A DNA stretch of 64,000 nt, from NCBI GenBank assembly GCA_016928775.1, contig JAFGKD010000014.1, positions 1 through 64,000 of the forward strand, written 5' to 3'. Source of the DNA: Candidatus Zhuqueibacterota bacterium. Lineage in GTDB: Bacteria; Zhuqueibacterota; Zhuqueibacteria; Residuimicrobiales; Krinioviventaceae. The position numbers and the translations under genes were made by a program. A model generated the notes under the pieces. It had not been told where the DNA came from, made no database searches, and saw only the letters and a list, made by a program, of their open reading frames with translations. This document shows, one piece after another, positions 25,538 through 35,226 of the stretch; position 1 is the stretch's first letter, and each line of letters opens with the position of its first letter.

Positions 25538-27565
25538 CTACTTTAAAAGCTGCATTTTTATGATCTGATTCCTGTTGTTCACGGTTATCGAGCAGAGGTA
25601 AACGCCGCCGGCGACGTGTTCAGCATTCCATTCAAAAGTATAAAAACCGGCTACGAGTTTTTGATCGATGAGCGTTGCAACCTGGCGACCGAGGATATCA
25701 AATATTTTTAGCGTGACAAAATCATCTTGTGGCAAGGAAAAGGCGATTGTTGTGCCGGGATTGAAGGGATTCGGATAATTTTGCAGCAATGTAAATTCAC
25801 CAGGAGTGGATGAATTTGATTTTTGAGAGACGGTGTTGCCGGAGTCGTTTGACTCGCCGCGTGTCGGTGGCTTGAATCGACGCCATACACTGCCGCCATC
25901 AGTCGCCCGACCTTCGCTCCAGTCCGCTTGTTGGGGTCCAAAATCATAAAAATCCAAACCCGTTGTACTATCCGGAGCAGTGAACATGATGACGTCAATT
26001 CCTTCAGAGGAGAGACCAAATCCCAGCTCGTCTTCCCAAACGACCAGATAGTGGCCGGGCTGCATGATGGTATCATCCGGGAATTGCCATTTGGTATTGT
26101 TGCCGCGTTCATCGGAGAGAAAGCAGTTGGAGACATCGACTGGTTGTGTGCCGCGGTTGTACAGTTCGATCCAGTCATCCGGACCGCCAAAATCACTCGT
26201 GCTCTGGAATTCATTGATGCAGATATCGAAAAAGTAGGCGGGATTATTGTGCTGACGGGGTGTCGGTGTTCGTAAATAATCCGGCGCAGTAGCTTCTGGA
26301 GACGTGTATCCCATGGAAATATCGGCGCTCATCCGGCCATATTTCCAGGTGTGGATGGGTACATTACCATGGTCTATTGTCTCGAACAGGGCAACAGACT
26401 CACCCTCGGATGATAATTGAAAATTGGTGTGCAGGAGACCTTGTTCCGTGTCATTGTCCGCCCATAATAAAACATAAGCACCGGCCGGCAGCGGAAAATT
26501 CGGCAGCTTGAACATCTGAGTTGAATTGATGGCATCACTGACATACATATCTTCAAGATTGACCGTCGTAGCGCCAGCATTGTGGATTTCAAACCAGTCA
26601 TCGTATTGTCCGGCTTCGTCCGAAATAGTGCTGTTGTTGATCGCCATGACTTCGGTAATCATCAGAGCCGGTGGTGTATAATCAACGGTGTAGGCATGAT
26701 ACTCGGCCGGTGCGTCATTCGGCCACATATCTGTTTGGCCAATATTGTCCGTGGCTTTTGCATAATATTTGACTAATGTGCCAGAAGCCTTGGGCGGGAT
26801 CGTACCGGTGAACAGCGAGTCCCCGGCGATGGCATCACCATTTGTGCCGTCATCAGTCATACGAATGGTTTCTGTACCCGTACTTGTGTTAATCAAAAGT
26901 TCGACTTTATCGAGACCTTCAAGATCATAAGCCTGCACCGTAACCTGGACATGGTCGCTACTTTTCGGCAGGGGAATATTGCGATAGCCGTCTTTGCAGA
27001 CAGGATTGACATTGGTCGTATAGGTACTGTTTTGCCTGCCAGGCGTGCCGCCATCGACGAGACTGGGATCCCAGCTGCCGGGAAGATTATTGTCAAGCGA
27101 AGGATGCAAAAGTTCAAGGGAGGGGCCATTGCCATCGGCATTGCCGGGCCAACCGCCACCGTCGTTGTATGCTACACTGTCATGTATCACACTATTGAAA
27201 AGCAGACGCACCGTATCGCCGTTGTTGCCAAGCGACCAGCCAGTTCCATTGGGATCAAAATCATTCGGATTCACATTGTTGACATCCGGATAGACGGCAG
27301 CAAAACTTGCTTTATCGCCGACGACGACGATGTAGGACGACGGGGCCAAAGTACCAACGAGCTGGCAAGGCGAATGCGTGTCGTTGTCATCCAATAGACT
27401 CCAGCCGGCAAGGTTTATCGTGCTAACGGATACATTATAAAGCTCGACAAACTCGACATCCGTGCCTTGGCTGTTGTACATAATCTCATTAATGATGATT
27501 TGATCAGCTGCATGAACGGAAATCGCTATCACAAAAAGAATAAAAAATGCCACTACCTTTTTCAT
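25538..27565 (-). CDS. Secreted lamin-tail-domain protein with type IX-style sorting domain
   Basis: 675-residue exported protein. The order is a signal peptide (KKVVAFFILFVIAISVHA), a first lamin-tail domain (IIINEIMYNSQGTDVEFVELYNVS...), a beta-sandwich region with DDGTNGDAIAGDSLFTGTIP, two further lamin-tail domains (ITEVMAINNSTISDEAGQ and CINEFQSTSDFGGPDDWIELYN), and a C-terminal FlgD-Ig/T9SS-A-like sorting module with NYPNPFNPGTT and a final KMQLLK. No enzyme domain is seen; such proteins are usually adhesive or glycan-associated. ATG 27565 is favoured over TTG 27583; GGGAG lies upstream. It is transcribed toward porX but separated by 77 bp, and is a plausible cargo of the system porX regulates. 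Confidence 0.82.
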   Translation of the reverse strand: MKKVVAFFILFVIAISVHAADQIIINEIMYNSQGTDVEFVELYNVSVSTINLAGWSLLDDNDTHSPCQLVGTLAPSSYIVVVGDKASFAAVYPDVNNVNPNDFDPNGTGWSLGNNGDTVRLLFNSVIHDSVAYNDGGGWPGNADGNGPSLELLHPSLDNNLPGSWDPSLVDGGTPGRQNSTYTTNVNPVCKDGYRNIPLPKSSDHVQVTVQAYDLEGLDKVELLINTSTGTETIRMTDDGTNGDAIAGDSLFTGTIPPKASGTLVKYYAKATDNIGQTDMWPNDAPAEYHAYTVDYTPPALMITEVMAINNSTISDEAGQYDDWFEIHNAGATTVNLEDMYVSDAINSTQMFKLPNFPLPAGAYVLLWADNDTEQGLLHTNFQLSSEGESVALFETIDHGNVPIHTWKYGRMSADISMGYTSPEATAPDYLRTPTPRQHNNPAYFFDICINEFQSTSDFGGPDDWIELYNRGTQPVDVSNCFLSDERGNNTKWQFPDDTIMQPGHYLVVWEDELGFGLSSEGIDVIMFTAPDSTTGLDFYDFGPQQADWSEGRATDGGSVWRRFKPPTRGESNDSGNTVSQKSNSSTPGEFTLLQNYPNPFNPGTTIAFSLPQDDFVTLKIFDILGRQVATLIDQKLVAGFYTFEWNAEHVAGGVYLCSITVNNRNQIIKMQLLK

Positions 27566-27809
27566 CAGGTTGTTCACTCCCAAATTTTAAAATTTACACA
27601 TCCGCAATGCTGGGCGAGCAGGGCGCTCACTATAGAAACAATTGCTGGTTTATCTTGTTAATCCTTAATATAAGTATTTTTTAGATTAAAAGTTCCTGTA
27701 TTTTTTGCAGCAGGCTTGCAAGTTTGTGAAATATGCGCTATTTTACATCTCAAAACCGATCACTTTATTATTCCGAAATGATGAATCAACATTTCATACG
27801 AGGAATTCC

Positions 27810-30764
27810 ATGCGATACTCAATTATACTGCTCTTGTTCGGCTTGTTCTTCGCCGTCTGCACTCCAAAGGGTGAGCACGTGCTCATTCTGTTGCCGCAAA
27901 ATGCCTCCGACCGGGAACATTTGGCCGCGCATGAAATTCGGCGCTATCTTTACCAGCGAACGGATCAGCTCGTTGAGATTGTTTACAGTGACTCACTGCC
28001 GGATGAAACCCGGTCGCTCATCATTGTCGGTGCACCTGATCGTCCGGTCGTATCAAAACTTGGCATTCGCCTGCAGGAGCAGGAGTATCTGCTCAAAACC
28101 ACAGCCCTGGATGACCACCGGGTTCTTCTGGTACTTGGCGGGGAGGAGGGTGGTCTGTTGTACGGTGCCTATCGCTTTGCCGAACACCTTGGCGTGCGCT
28201 TTTATCTACATGGCGATGTCATCCCGGATGAAAAGATCGCGCTGACACTGCCGCAGCTCAATGAACAACGTAAACCGTTGTTTGAGCTGCGCGGCATTCA
28301 TCCGTTTCATGATTTTCCCGAAGGACCGGATTGGTGGAATCTGGACGATTACAAAGCCGTGTTAGCACAGCTTCCCAAAATGGGCATGAATTTTTTCGCT
28401 CTGCACACCTACCCGGACAATCAACCTTTCGAAGGAGAGCAGAAGGGTCCGGAGCCAGTCGTCTGGATTGGCCAGGAGAATGATATCAATCCGGATGGAA
28501 CGGTGAATTATAGCTCACAAGCTCGCCACATGACAACCCATACGAACACCTGGGGTTATGCGAAAATGAACACCAGCGACTATCATCTCGGCGCTTCGTT
28601 GCTTTTTGAGCGCGATGACTTTGGCGCGGACTATATGATCAATCGCACGCCATGGCCGGCGACTGCGCAGGATCGAAACAGTCTGTTCAATGAATTCGGC
28701 GATCTGTTAGGGGATGCGTTCGCATTTTCCCATGAATTGAGCGTCAAAACCTGCGTGGGTACGGAATTGACACTGACGATTCCGCAGGTTGTGAAAAATC
28801 GTCTTGCGGCGCAGGGGAAAAATCCAGACGATCACGCGACAGTGCGAGAGGTTTATCAGGGTATGTTTCGCTGGATCGAAAAGAATTATCCTCTTGATTA
28901 TTACTGGCTATGGACGCACGAGGGCTGGACGTGGCAAGGAGTGAGCGATGAAGAGGTGGCGGCCACGGAAGCGGATTTGCAATTAGCCTATCAGGCGCTC
29001 AACAATATCGGCAAACCTTTCAACCTGGCCACCTGCGGCTGGGTGCTTGGACCGCCGAAAGACCGGACGCAATTCGACCGCATCCTGCCCAATGATGTGG
29101 CATTCAGCGCCATCAATCGCCAGTTGGGCAAAGAGCCGGTGGATCGGCATTTTGGCGCGATTCAGGATCGGCCCACATGGGCTATTCCCTGGTTGGAGGA
29201 TGATCCGCGCATGATTTCGCCGCAGCTCTGGGCTGGCCGCATGCGACAGGATGCCGTCGATGCGCTGGGCTACGGCTGCAGCGGCTTGCTAGGCATCCAT
29301 TGGCGAACCCGCACGTTGGCGCCAACTGTGGCCGCTTTGGCTAAAGCCGGCTGGGATCAGCGCTGGACGACTGCTAAACAGAAACCAACATTCAACGAAT
29401 CAAATATCCTTGTCTTTGCCACCGCTGAGGCCGTGCAAATCGATGCGGAGCTTGAACCACCCTACACGACCGTCAGGGAAGGCGCCTCTGCCTATCATTT
29501 CAAACTGCCAAATGGGTTCTATACTGTGAGCATGTTTTTTATCGAACCGACGTTTACCGAAGAGGGTAAACGGGTCTTTTCAATACGGCTACAGGGTGAT
29601 CGGCCGATTGAGTTATATGACATTGCCCAAGCCGTAGGCAAAGGGACTCCCACCGAGCTGACCTTTGACAACGTACAGGTCAATGACGGATTGCTTGTCG
29701 TGGATTTTATGGTCAAAGTCGGGCGGCCCTGCGTAGCCGGTTTTTACATTCGTGGTGAAAGACAAACACTCAGGCTCAACTGCGGCGCCGCAGAGGGTGC
29801 AGACGATTGGCTGTCGGAGCCGCAACCGTTCGAACCGCCATCCCGTTATATGCCTGTTGATGATTTTTACCTGGATTGGGCGAAAGCAAATTTTGGCGCA
29901 AAAAAACACCGGCGCATCGCCGCTATTTTCACAAGAATGGATGGATATCTGCACGAACCGGCGCAATGGATTAACGGGCCAGGCGGCATACAAACATTTT
30001 ATGTCGGTTGGGAAGAGTTGGAAAAGCACTATACCTTTATTGAGGAACTGTCGGCACTGCGGACGGGCATCTCGGGTGCAGGTAACCTGGAGCGATTTGA
30101 CTATTGGCTTTATGTTTTTCAATTTATGCGAGCCATTGCGCGTGTTGGCTGCACTTTGGGCGAGCTGGAAAACATCATCAAAACCATCGAAACATCTGGT
30201 GCTGACGAACGTTCTGCTTTGGCGCGCGAACAAGCCCTGCCTGCACGCCTGCGTCTGGCCGATGAATGGCGCGATATGCAGCAGTATCTGCTAAGCTATG
30301 TGGATACTCCCGGAGATTTGGGCACACTCGCCAATATTGAGCAGCACAACTGGCTCGCCCTAAATTTGTTGCACCGGCATGATGAGAAATTGCAGTCGTG
30401 GTTGGGTGAACCACTACCGCAATCCGCCTATTTATCTCAAGAGTATTCCGGCGCACTGCGCTTGATCGTTCCAACCAAAAGAACCATTTTACAGCAGCAT
30501 GAGAGCTTGAATATCAAAGCGCTTGTGCTGAGCCAATCCGAAATGGCCGGCGTAACACTTTATTGGCGGACACTCGGTGCCGGAGAATTCAGTGTAAAAG
30601 CGCTCGAACACATCAACCGCGGCGTCTATAAAACAGTGCTGCAACCCGATGAGTACGCCCATGCGGATTTTGAATATTATATTATCGCCGAGAACAAGGC
30701 CGGCGAAAAGCAACACTATCCAGCGGCTGCGCCCCATATCAATCACACGGTCATTATTTTATAG
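27810..30764 (+). CDS. Secreted GH67-like alpha-glucuronidase-family protein with malectin-like domain
   Basis: 984-residue exported glycosidase candidate. The start at 27810 is set by GAGGA just upstream and a signal peptide (IILLLFGLFFAVC). The N-terminal 170 residues resemble the GH67 N-terminal domain (AAHEIRRYLYQRT; GGEEGGLLYGAYRFAEHLGV). A TIM-barrel-like region follows, with LPKMGMNFFALHTYP and WLWTHEGW (E371 a candidate catalytic acid). A malectin-like beta domain (about 527-650; NGFYTVSMFFIEPTF then DGLLVVDFMV) precedes a helical region and a final Ig-like module. It lies eight bases upstream of a GH2 gene, so the two probably act on one glycan. GH67 membership is inferred from the N-terminus; the activity may differ. 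Confidence 0.68.
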   Translation: MRYSIILLLFGLFFAVCTPKGEHVLILLPQNASDREHLAAHEIRRYLYQRTDQLVEIVYSDSLPDETRSLIIVGAPDRPVVSKLGIRLQEQEYLLKTTALDDHRVLLVLGGEEGGLLYGAYRFAEHLGVRFYLHGDVIPDEKIALTLPQLNEQRKPLFELRGIHPFHDFPEGPDWWNLDDYKAVLAQLPKMGMNFFALHTYPDNQPFEGEQKGPEPVVWIGQENDINPDGTVNYSSQARHMTTHTNTWGYAKMNTSDYHLGASLLFERDDFGADYMINRTPWPATAQDRNSLFNEFGDLLGDAFAFSHELSVKTCVGTELTLTIPQVVKNRLAAQGKNPDDHATVREVYQGMFRWIEKNYPLDYYWLWTHEGWTWQGVSDEEVAATEADLQLAYQALNNIGKPFNLATCGWVLGPPKDRTQFDRILPNDVAFSAINRQLGKEPVDRHFGAIQDRPTWAIPWLEDDPRMISPQLWAGRMRQDAVDALGYGCSGLLGIHWRTRTLAPTVAALAKAGWDQRWTTAKQKPTFNESNILVFATAEAVQIDAELEPPYTTVREGASAYHFKLPNGFYTVSMFFIEPTFTEEGKRVFSIRLQGDRPIELYDIAQAVGKGTPTELTFDNVQVNDGLLVVDFMVKVGRPCVAGFYIRGERQTLRLNCGAAEGADDWLSEPQPFEPPSRYMPVDDFYLDWAKANFGAKKHRRIAAIFTRMDGYLHEPAQWINGPGGIQTFYVGWEELEKHYTFIEELSALRTGISGAGNLERFDYWLYVFQFMRAIARVGCTLGELENIIKTIETSGADERSALAREQALPARLRLADEWRDMQQYLLSYVDTPGDLGTLANIEQHNWLALNLLHRHDEKLQSWLGEPLPQSAYLSQEYSGALRLIVPTKRTILQQHESLNIKALVLSQSEMAGVTLYWRTLGAGEFSVKALEHINRGVYKTVLQPDEYAHADFEYYIIAENKAGEKQHYPAAAPHINHTVIIL

Positions 30765-30772
30765 GAGAAACA

Positions 30773-33547
30773 ATGCGATTTTATTTGATTTCCTTCGCTC
30801 TGCTTTGTCTGGCATGTCAAACGTTTGCCATTGATACGGTTCCTTTGCCCGAGCACCCCCGTCCGGATTTCCAACGACCAGAATGGCTCAACCTGAATGG
30901 TGAATGGGTATTTGAATTTGATGCAAAAGATCAGGGGATACAACAGCAGTGGTTCAATGGCGAAAAAGTATTCAGTCAACACATACTCGTCCCGTTCCCC
31001 TGGGGCAGCACTCTCTCGGGTGTGACGGATGAGGCGGTCATCGGCTGGTACAAGCGAAAGATTACTGTGCCTGCTGCCTGGCAAGGAAAATCAGTTTTTC
31101 TGATTGTTGGCGCCAGCGATTGGCACACCACAGGCTGGCTCGATGGCACCGAGATCGGTCAGTTCAAAGGTGGTTATACACCGTTTGAGTTCGAGATCAC
31201 CGATGTCATTGACTGGGGTCGTGCGCAGGATGTGATTCTCCGCGTTGATGATACGGAGCACAAGTTCAAACTTTACGGCAAGCAGGGGTACGGCAATGCC
31301 CGAGGCATCTGGCAGACTGTTTATCTCGAAGCCCGGCCCACAGTGCATCTGGAAAAAATTCACTTTTATCTTTATATTGACAAATCCCGCGTCAAAGTGA
31401 AAGCCTCTGTTAGCCGTAAACCTGACCGGGATGGTTTCGTCGAGATTCGCTTTCATTCCGGAGATGTCCCAACCAAGCGCTCCGGTTTCAAGAAAGGTCA
31501 GCAGGATATTGAATTTTACATCGACATTCCGGATCAGCGCCTTTGGTCTCTCGAAGATCCGTTTCTCTATGAGGTGAATGCTGTCCTTGATATTCAGGGC
31601 GAACAGGATGTAATCGAAACCTACTTTGGCATGCGCAAGATCAGCGTCGGGAACTTTCCAGGCAAAGACTATTCCTATGTTTATTTGAACAACAAGCCGA
31701 TTTACCTGCAATTAGCCCTGGATCAGGCTTACCATCCGGATGGTTTTTACACTTTTCCGAGCGATGACTTTATGCGCGATGAAATTTTACGTTTGCGTCG
31801 GATTGGTTTGAACGGTCAGCGAATACACGTTAAAATTGAAATTCCTCGAAAACTGTACTGGGCGGACAGGCTGGGTTTTTTGATCATGGCAGACATCCCC
31901 AACAGCTGGGGCGAACCGGATGAAGATATGCAACGCGAAACACGAGTGGCGCTGGATGGTATGATTGCGCGCGATTTTAATCACCCTGCCATTTTTTCCT
32001 GGGTACTGTTCAATGAGACCTGGGGACTGTTTACCGGGGAGGGCAGCAACCGCACCTACGGCAAGGAAACACAGGATTGGGTGGAAGAGCTGTACAACTA
32101 TGCCAAAAAACTCGATCCAACGCGTCTTGTCGAAGATAATTCGCCGTGCAACCATGACCATGTTGATACGGATATCAACACCTGGCACGCGTATCGTCCC
32201 GGATACGCGTGGCATGATTTTTTAAGCGATGTCAGCGCCAAAACCTTCAAATATTCCAGCTGGAATTTTGTCGAGGGCAAAAGCCAACGTTTGCAGCCCA
32301 ATTTCAACAGCGAGTGCGGCAATGTGTGGGGCTACCAGGGCAGCACCGGCGATGTGGACTGGAGTTGGGACTATCATCGCATGCTCAATGAATTCCGGCG
32401 ATTTCCCAAAATCGCCGGCTGGTTGTATACCGAACATCACGATGTCATCAACGAGTGGAACGGCTACTATAAATTTGATCGTTCGGCTAAATTCACCGGA
32501 TTTGATGACATTTTCCCGGGAATGACCTTGAATGATCTGCACTCGACATTTTATATCTCCACCGGCCAGGATATCAGTCAGGATGCGCTCCCGGGCGAAA
32601 CCGTTAAAGTCCCGATCTATGCCTCGTTCATGACCGATCAAAACGTGGGAGAGACGCTCACCTTGCAGCTTGACCTATTTGGCCGGGATGATCTCGGCAC
32701 GTGCGAAAATTACGGTCAAAAGCTTTTAACCGTACCGTATGTTCCGTGGTTGAGCAAAGAGTTTGAGCCCGTCGAGGTCACGATGCCTGACAAAAATGCT
32801 GTGGTGATATTAGGATTGACGTTGCGAGACGGAACTGGTCAGGTGCTGCAGCGCAATTTTACCACTTTTATTGTCTCGAACGATGCTGCCCCGAGAGAAG
32901 AAATGCGGATGGTGAAAAATGCCAGGCTGAAACTCCTGCGCTTTGCCCCAAACACCTTTTTGGAAGCACAGTGGTCCGAGAAACAGTGGAATATCTTTGA
33001 TGGTCTCAAAGTGAATGGCGCCGGCGCCGGCTATTTTGAATATCGACTGAAATGGCCGACTGATCTCAATCCGGAAGACATTTTAGCGGCTACGCTCAAA
33101 TTTGAGGCGTCTGCCAAGCAACTCTTTGGCAAAGACAAGGGCGCGCAGGTTGGTGGCGACTATATGCGCGGCAAGGGCACCTATGACAACAGCGCCAATG
33201 TCAATGCCTATCCGATGACGGATGAGGTCCACTATCCATCAGCCATACGCATACGCATCAACGGCGAGTCGCTGGGTGTTTTTGACTTGCCGGATGATCC
33301 GGCCGATTCTCGCGGTATCCTGTCCTGGCACGCGCAAAAACAGGATCGCACACTGCACGAAGCCGGTTCGTACGGTTATTTGATTGAAGCGACCGTTACT
33401 CAATCGGCTCTGCAAAATGCCGCAAGCAACCGGGAGCTGGTGATTCGGTTCGAGGTAGATGAGAGTGTGCCGCACGGTTTGGCGTTATACGGAGAAAAAT
33501 TCGGACGCTATATGCTCGATCCGACAATTCTTTTTCATTTAAAATGA
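30773..33547 (+). CDS. Secreted glycoside hydrolase family 2 enzyme
   Basis: 924-residue exported GH2 enzyme. A signal peptide (YLISFALLCLACQTFA) leads into the sugar-binding jelly roll (about 30-190; WLNLNGEWVFEFD, GWYKRKITVP), an Ig-like domain (about 200-290), a TIM barrel (about 290-590), and C-terminal beta domains. Catalytic glutamates are E415 in FNETWG (acid/base) and E514 in NSECGN (nucleophile), both in the expected order. The family covers beta-galactosidase, glucuronidase and mannosidase activities, and the specificity cannot be told here. Pairing with a GH67-like protein hints at a uronic-acid-containing glycan. The RBS GGAG is seven bases upstream. Confidence 0.88.
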   Translation: MRFYLISFALLCLACQTFAIDTVPLPEHPRPDFQRPEWLNLNGEWVFEFDAKDQGIQQQWFNGEKVFSQHILVPFPWGSTLSGVTDEAVIGWYKRKITVPAAWQGKSVFLIVGASDWHTTGWLDGTEIGQFKGGYTPFEFEITDVIDWGRAQDVILRVDDTEHKFKLYGKQGYGNARGIWQTVYLEARPTVHLEKIHFYLYIDKSRVKVKASVSRKPDRDGFVEIRFHSGDVPTKRSGFKKGQQDIEFYIDIPDQRLWSLEDPFLYEVNAVLDIQGEQDVIETYFGMRKISVGNFPGKDYSYVYLNNKPIYLQLALDQAYHPDGFYTFPSDDFMRDEILRLRRIGLNGQRIHVKIEIPRKLYWADRLGFLIMADIPNSWGEPDEDMQRETRVALDGMIARDFNHPAIFSWVLFNETWGLFTGEGSNRTYGKETQDWVEELYNYAKKLDPTRLVEDNSPCNHDHVDTDINTWHAYRPGYAWHDFLSDVSAKTFKYSSWNFVEGKSQRLQPNFNSECGNVWGYQGSTGDVDWSWDYHRMLNEFRRFPKIAGWLYTEHHDVINEWNGYYKFDRSAKFTGFDDIFPGMTLNDLHSTFYISTGQDISQDALPGETVKVPIYASFMTDQNVGETLTLQLDLFGRDDLGTCENYGQKLLTVPYVPWLSKEFEPVEVTMPDKNAVVILGLTLRDGTGQVLQRNFTTFIVSNDAAPREEMRMVKNARLKLLRFAPNTFLEAQWSEKQWNIFDGLKVNGAGAGYFEYRLKWPTDLNPEDILAATLKFEASAKQLFGKDKGAQVGGDYMRGKGTYDNSANVNAYPMTDEVHYPSAIRIRINGESLGVFDLPDDPADSRGILSWHAQKQDRTLHEAGSYGYLIEATVTQSALQNAASNRELVIRFEVDESVPHGLALYGEKFGRYMLDPTILFHLK

Positions 33548-33551
33548 GATG

Positions 33552-34007
33552 CTACAAAAATCTCGACTTTAACTCACCCGTCGGCAAAAGGCATGCATCC
33601 TTTTTCCCGAAAATACGGTAGCGGTTTGCGGCGACAATATCATAGAGCCAGTCTCGAATACGCCTCGGCAGGATAGAGCCAGCCTGTAGCATCGGCCAGG
33701 GAAATTTGAGATATTTGACGATTTTTAAAAATGCCGTCGATTTAAAAAAAGCGCGTCCATTTTCAATATAAACGATGGTTTTATAGTTTTCCGTCGGTAT
33801 ACCCAGCCACTGCAGGATTTCTGTTCCGCGTTCCTCTTGGATCCAGGTGAATTTGAATTGAGCCTGGTCATCAAACTTGTAGACAAAATTGAGAAAAGCT
33901 GAGCAGAGGTTACAGACACCATCGAAAAGAATGATTTTATCATGTCCAGAAACGGACGCGGGCATTTGTGTCATAATCGTTTTTCTTTTTTTTTTAACAC
34001 TATCCAT
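33552..34007 (-). CDS. DCC-family (DUF393) thiol-disulfide oxidoreductase-like protein
   Basis: Small protein (151 residues from the first ATG, 140 from M12 at 33974; neither start has a clear RBS). The defining motif DGVCNLC sits near residue 30, followed by the rest of the DCC-family fold with LPRRIRDWLYDIVAANRYRIFG. The family is predicted to be thioredoxin-like, with the two cysteines as redox pair, but its role is poorly known. Its 3' end is four bases from the convergent GH2 gene, and no terminator separates them. Confidence 0.82.
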   Translation of the reverse strand: MDSVKKKRKTIMTQMPASVSGHDKIILFDGVCNLCSAFLNFVYKFDDQAQFKFTWIQEERGTEILQWLGIPTENYKTIVYIENGRAFFKSTAFLKIVKYLKFPWPMLQAGSILPRRIRDWLYDIVAANRYRIFGKKDACLLPTGELKSRFL

Positions 34008-34085
34008 GAGAATAAATCAACAACGAGGTTGGCCAACTCATTTCCCGAAAAAATGCATTCGGACGGTGCTAAAGTCAAAATAATC

Positions 34086-34114
34086 TTGACATTCTTTGTG
34101 AAATGGACTATAAT
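34086..34114 (+). promoter_or_regulatory. Perfect consensus sigma-70 promoter upstream of the outer-membrane protein gene
   Basis: TTGACA (34086-34091), a 17-base spacer, and TATAAT (34109-34114): both boxes match the consensus fully with optimal spacing. The transcript would start near 34121 and have a leader of about 150 nt before the start at 34269. It predicts strong constitutive expression. Confidence 0.85.
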
Positions 34115-34268
34115 CATACAAGGATGAAATAGTCCAGCAATCAGATTGCCACTATCGGCACACACGCAGGGATTATCTGCTAACGCATTTTCGACGACTA
34201 CTACCTTGAAACCATCATCCTTTGATCCAAATAATAAATCTCAAGATCTTTTTGGAGGTAAAAAAGCT

Positions 34269-35009
34269 ATGTACAGAAATGCCCGTAAAATCGTTGTACG
34301 TGCAGTAACGATAGCTTTCAGCATTGTAGTCGCACAAATTTGTCGAGGCCAGGAGACTGCACAAGTTGCAAAAGAGAGTGGAGGCATGGGGTATTCCATG
34401 TTTGGAAGCGGCACCATAGGAATCAATGATGTGAACGCCAAATTCGAAAGCAAAGGATACAGCATGATGTCGGACGATTTTTTCTCTGTCGGTGGCGGTG
34501 GACATGCTATTATCAATAATAGATGGATTATCGGGGGAGAAGGTCACAATCTCCTGGGGGACGCGGCGACCAGCGGAAATTTCAAGACCTCAATGAACCT
34601 AACCTATGTCTTCTTTGATATGGGGTATATTGTTTATTCCATAAAAGATTTGAGGATATACCCTCTCATTGGACTAGGTGTTGGCGGAATGAATCTCAAG
34701 ATAACCGAGGACGTCACGTCACTTTCATTTGATGAAATGCTGGATGATCCACAAAGAGGATCAGAGATGTCAACCAGTGGTTTGGTGCTCAATGTGGCAT
34801 GTGGGATCGATTATCTCCTGAGTTTTGGTGCCGATGAGACGGGAAGAGGTGGTCTTCTTTTCGGCATTCGAGCCGGATATACATTGTCGCCGTTTAAAGG
34901 AAGCTGGATGATGGATGATCTTGAAATCTCGGGTGCTCCTGAAATCGGTATGACGGGGCCGTATATTCGCTTTCTGTTTGGTGGGGGAGCAATGGGAAAA
35001 AAGGATTGA
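34269..35009 (+). CDS. Predicted outer-membrane protein, glycine-rich beta-barrel-like
   Basis: 246-residue exported protein of unknown function. It has a signal peptide (IVVRAVTIAFSIVVAQICRG) and then many short glycine-rich beta segments (FGSGTIGIND; GLGVGGMNLK; LFGIRAGYTLSPF), ending FLFGGGAMGKKD. The start at 34269 is preferred because GGAGG (34254-34258) lies just upstream and the signal peptide begins there, although the frame is open from 34146. A perfect sigma-70 promoter precedes it. It may be an abundant envelope protein. I do not recognise the family. Confidence 0.72.
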   Translation: MYRNARKIVVRAVTIAFSIVVAQICRGQETAQVAKESGGMGYSMFGSGTIGINDVNAKFESKGYSMMSDDFFSVGGGGHAIINNRWIIGGEGHNLLGDAATSGNFKTSMNLTYVFFDMGYIVYSIKDLRIYPLIGLGVGGMNLKITEDVTSLSFDEMLDDPQRGSEMSTSGLVLNVACGIDYLLSFGADETGRGGLLFGIRAGYTLSPFKGSWMMDDLEISGAPEIGMTGPYIRFLFGGGAMGKKD

Positions 35010-35139
35010 TCATTAGAGATTATATATCAATTTTATTCTTAGGAGGTCTATAAAAAAAGTTTATATGAAGAAATATTGCCGCTCAACCTCATGTTTAGTA
35101 ATAATGAGAGAAAAATGAAAAATGGCGTGTTGGGACTTG

Positions 35140-35169
35140 TTGAATAACGCCTGGGTCGGCGTTATTCAA
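35140..35169. promoter_or_regulatory. Strong hairpin in the leader of the exopolysaccharide locus
   Basis: A perfect 12-bp inverted repeat, TTGAATAACGCC (35140-35151) and its complement (35158-35169), has a six-base loop TGGGTC. It is 57 bp before the NusG-like antiterminator gene. No T-run follows on +, so it is not a normal terminator; a pause, recruitment or operator site is possible. Confidence 0.5.
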
Positions 35170-35226
35170 AAAGAGGATATGTGTTGGGTTCACAATTTGT
35201 GATCAAGAGTAGAGTGGTCGTTTCAC

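Noticed and set aside
29613-30233. 206-codon minus-strand frame inside the GH67-like gene
   Set aside because: Antisense of a gene with malectin-like and glycosidase features; no RBS or family resemblance.
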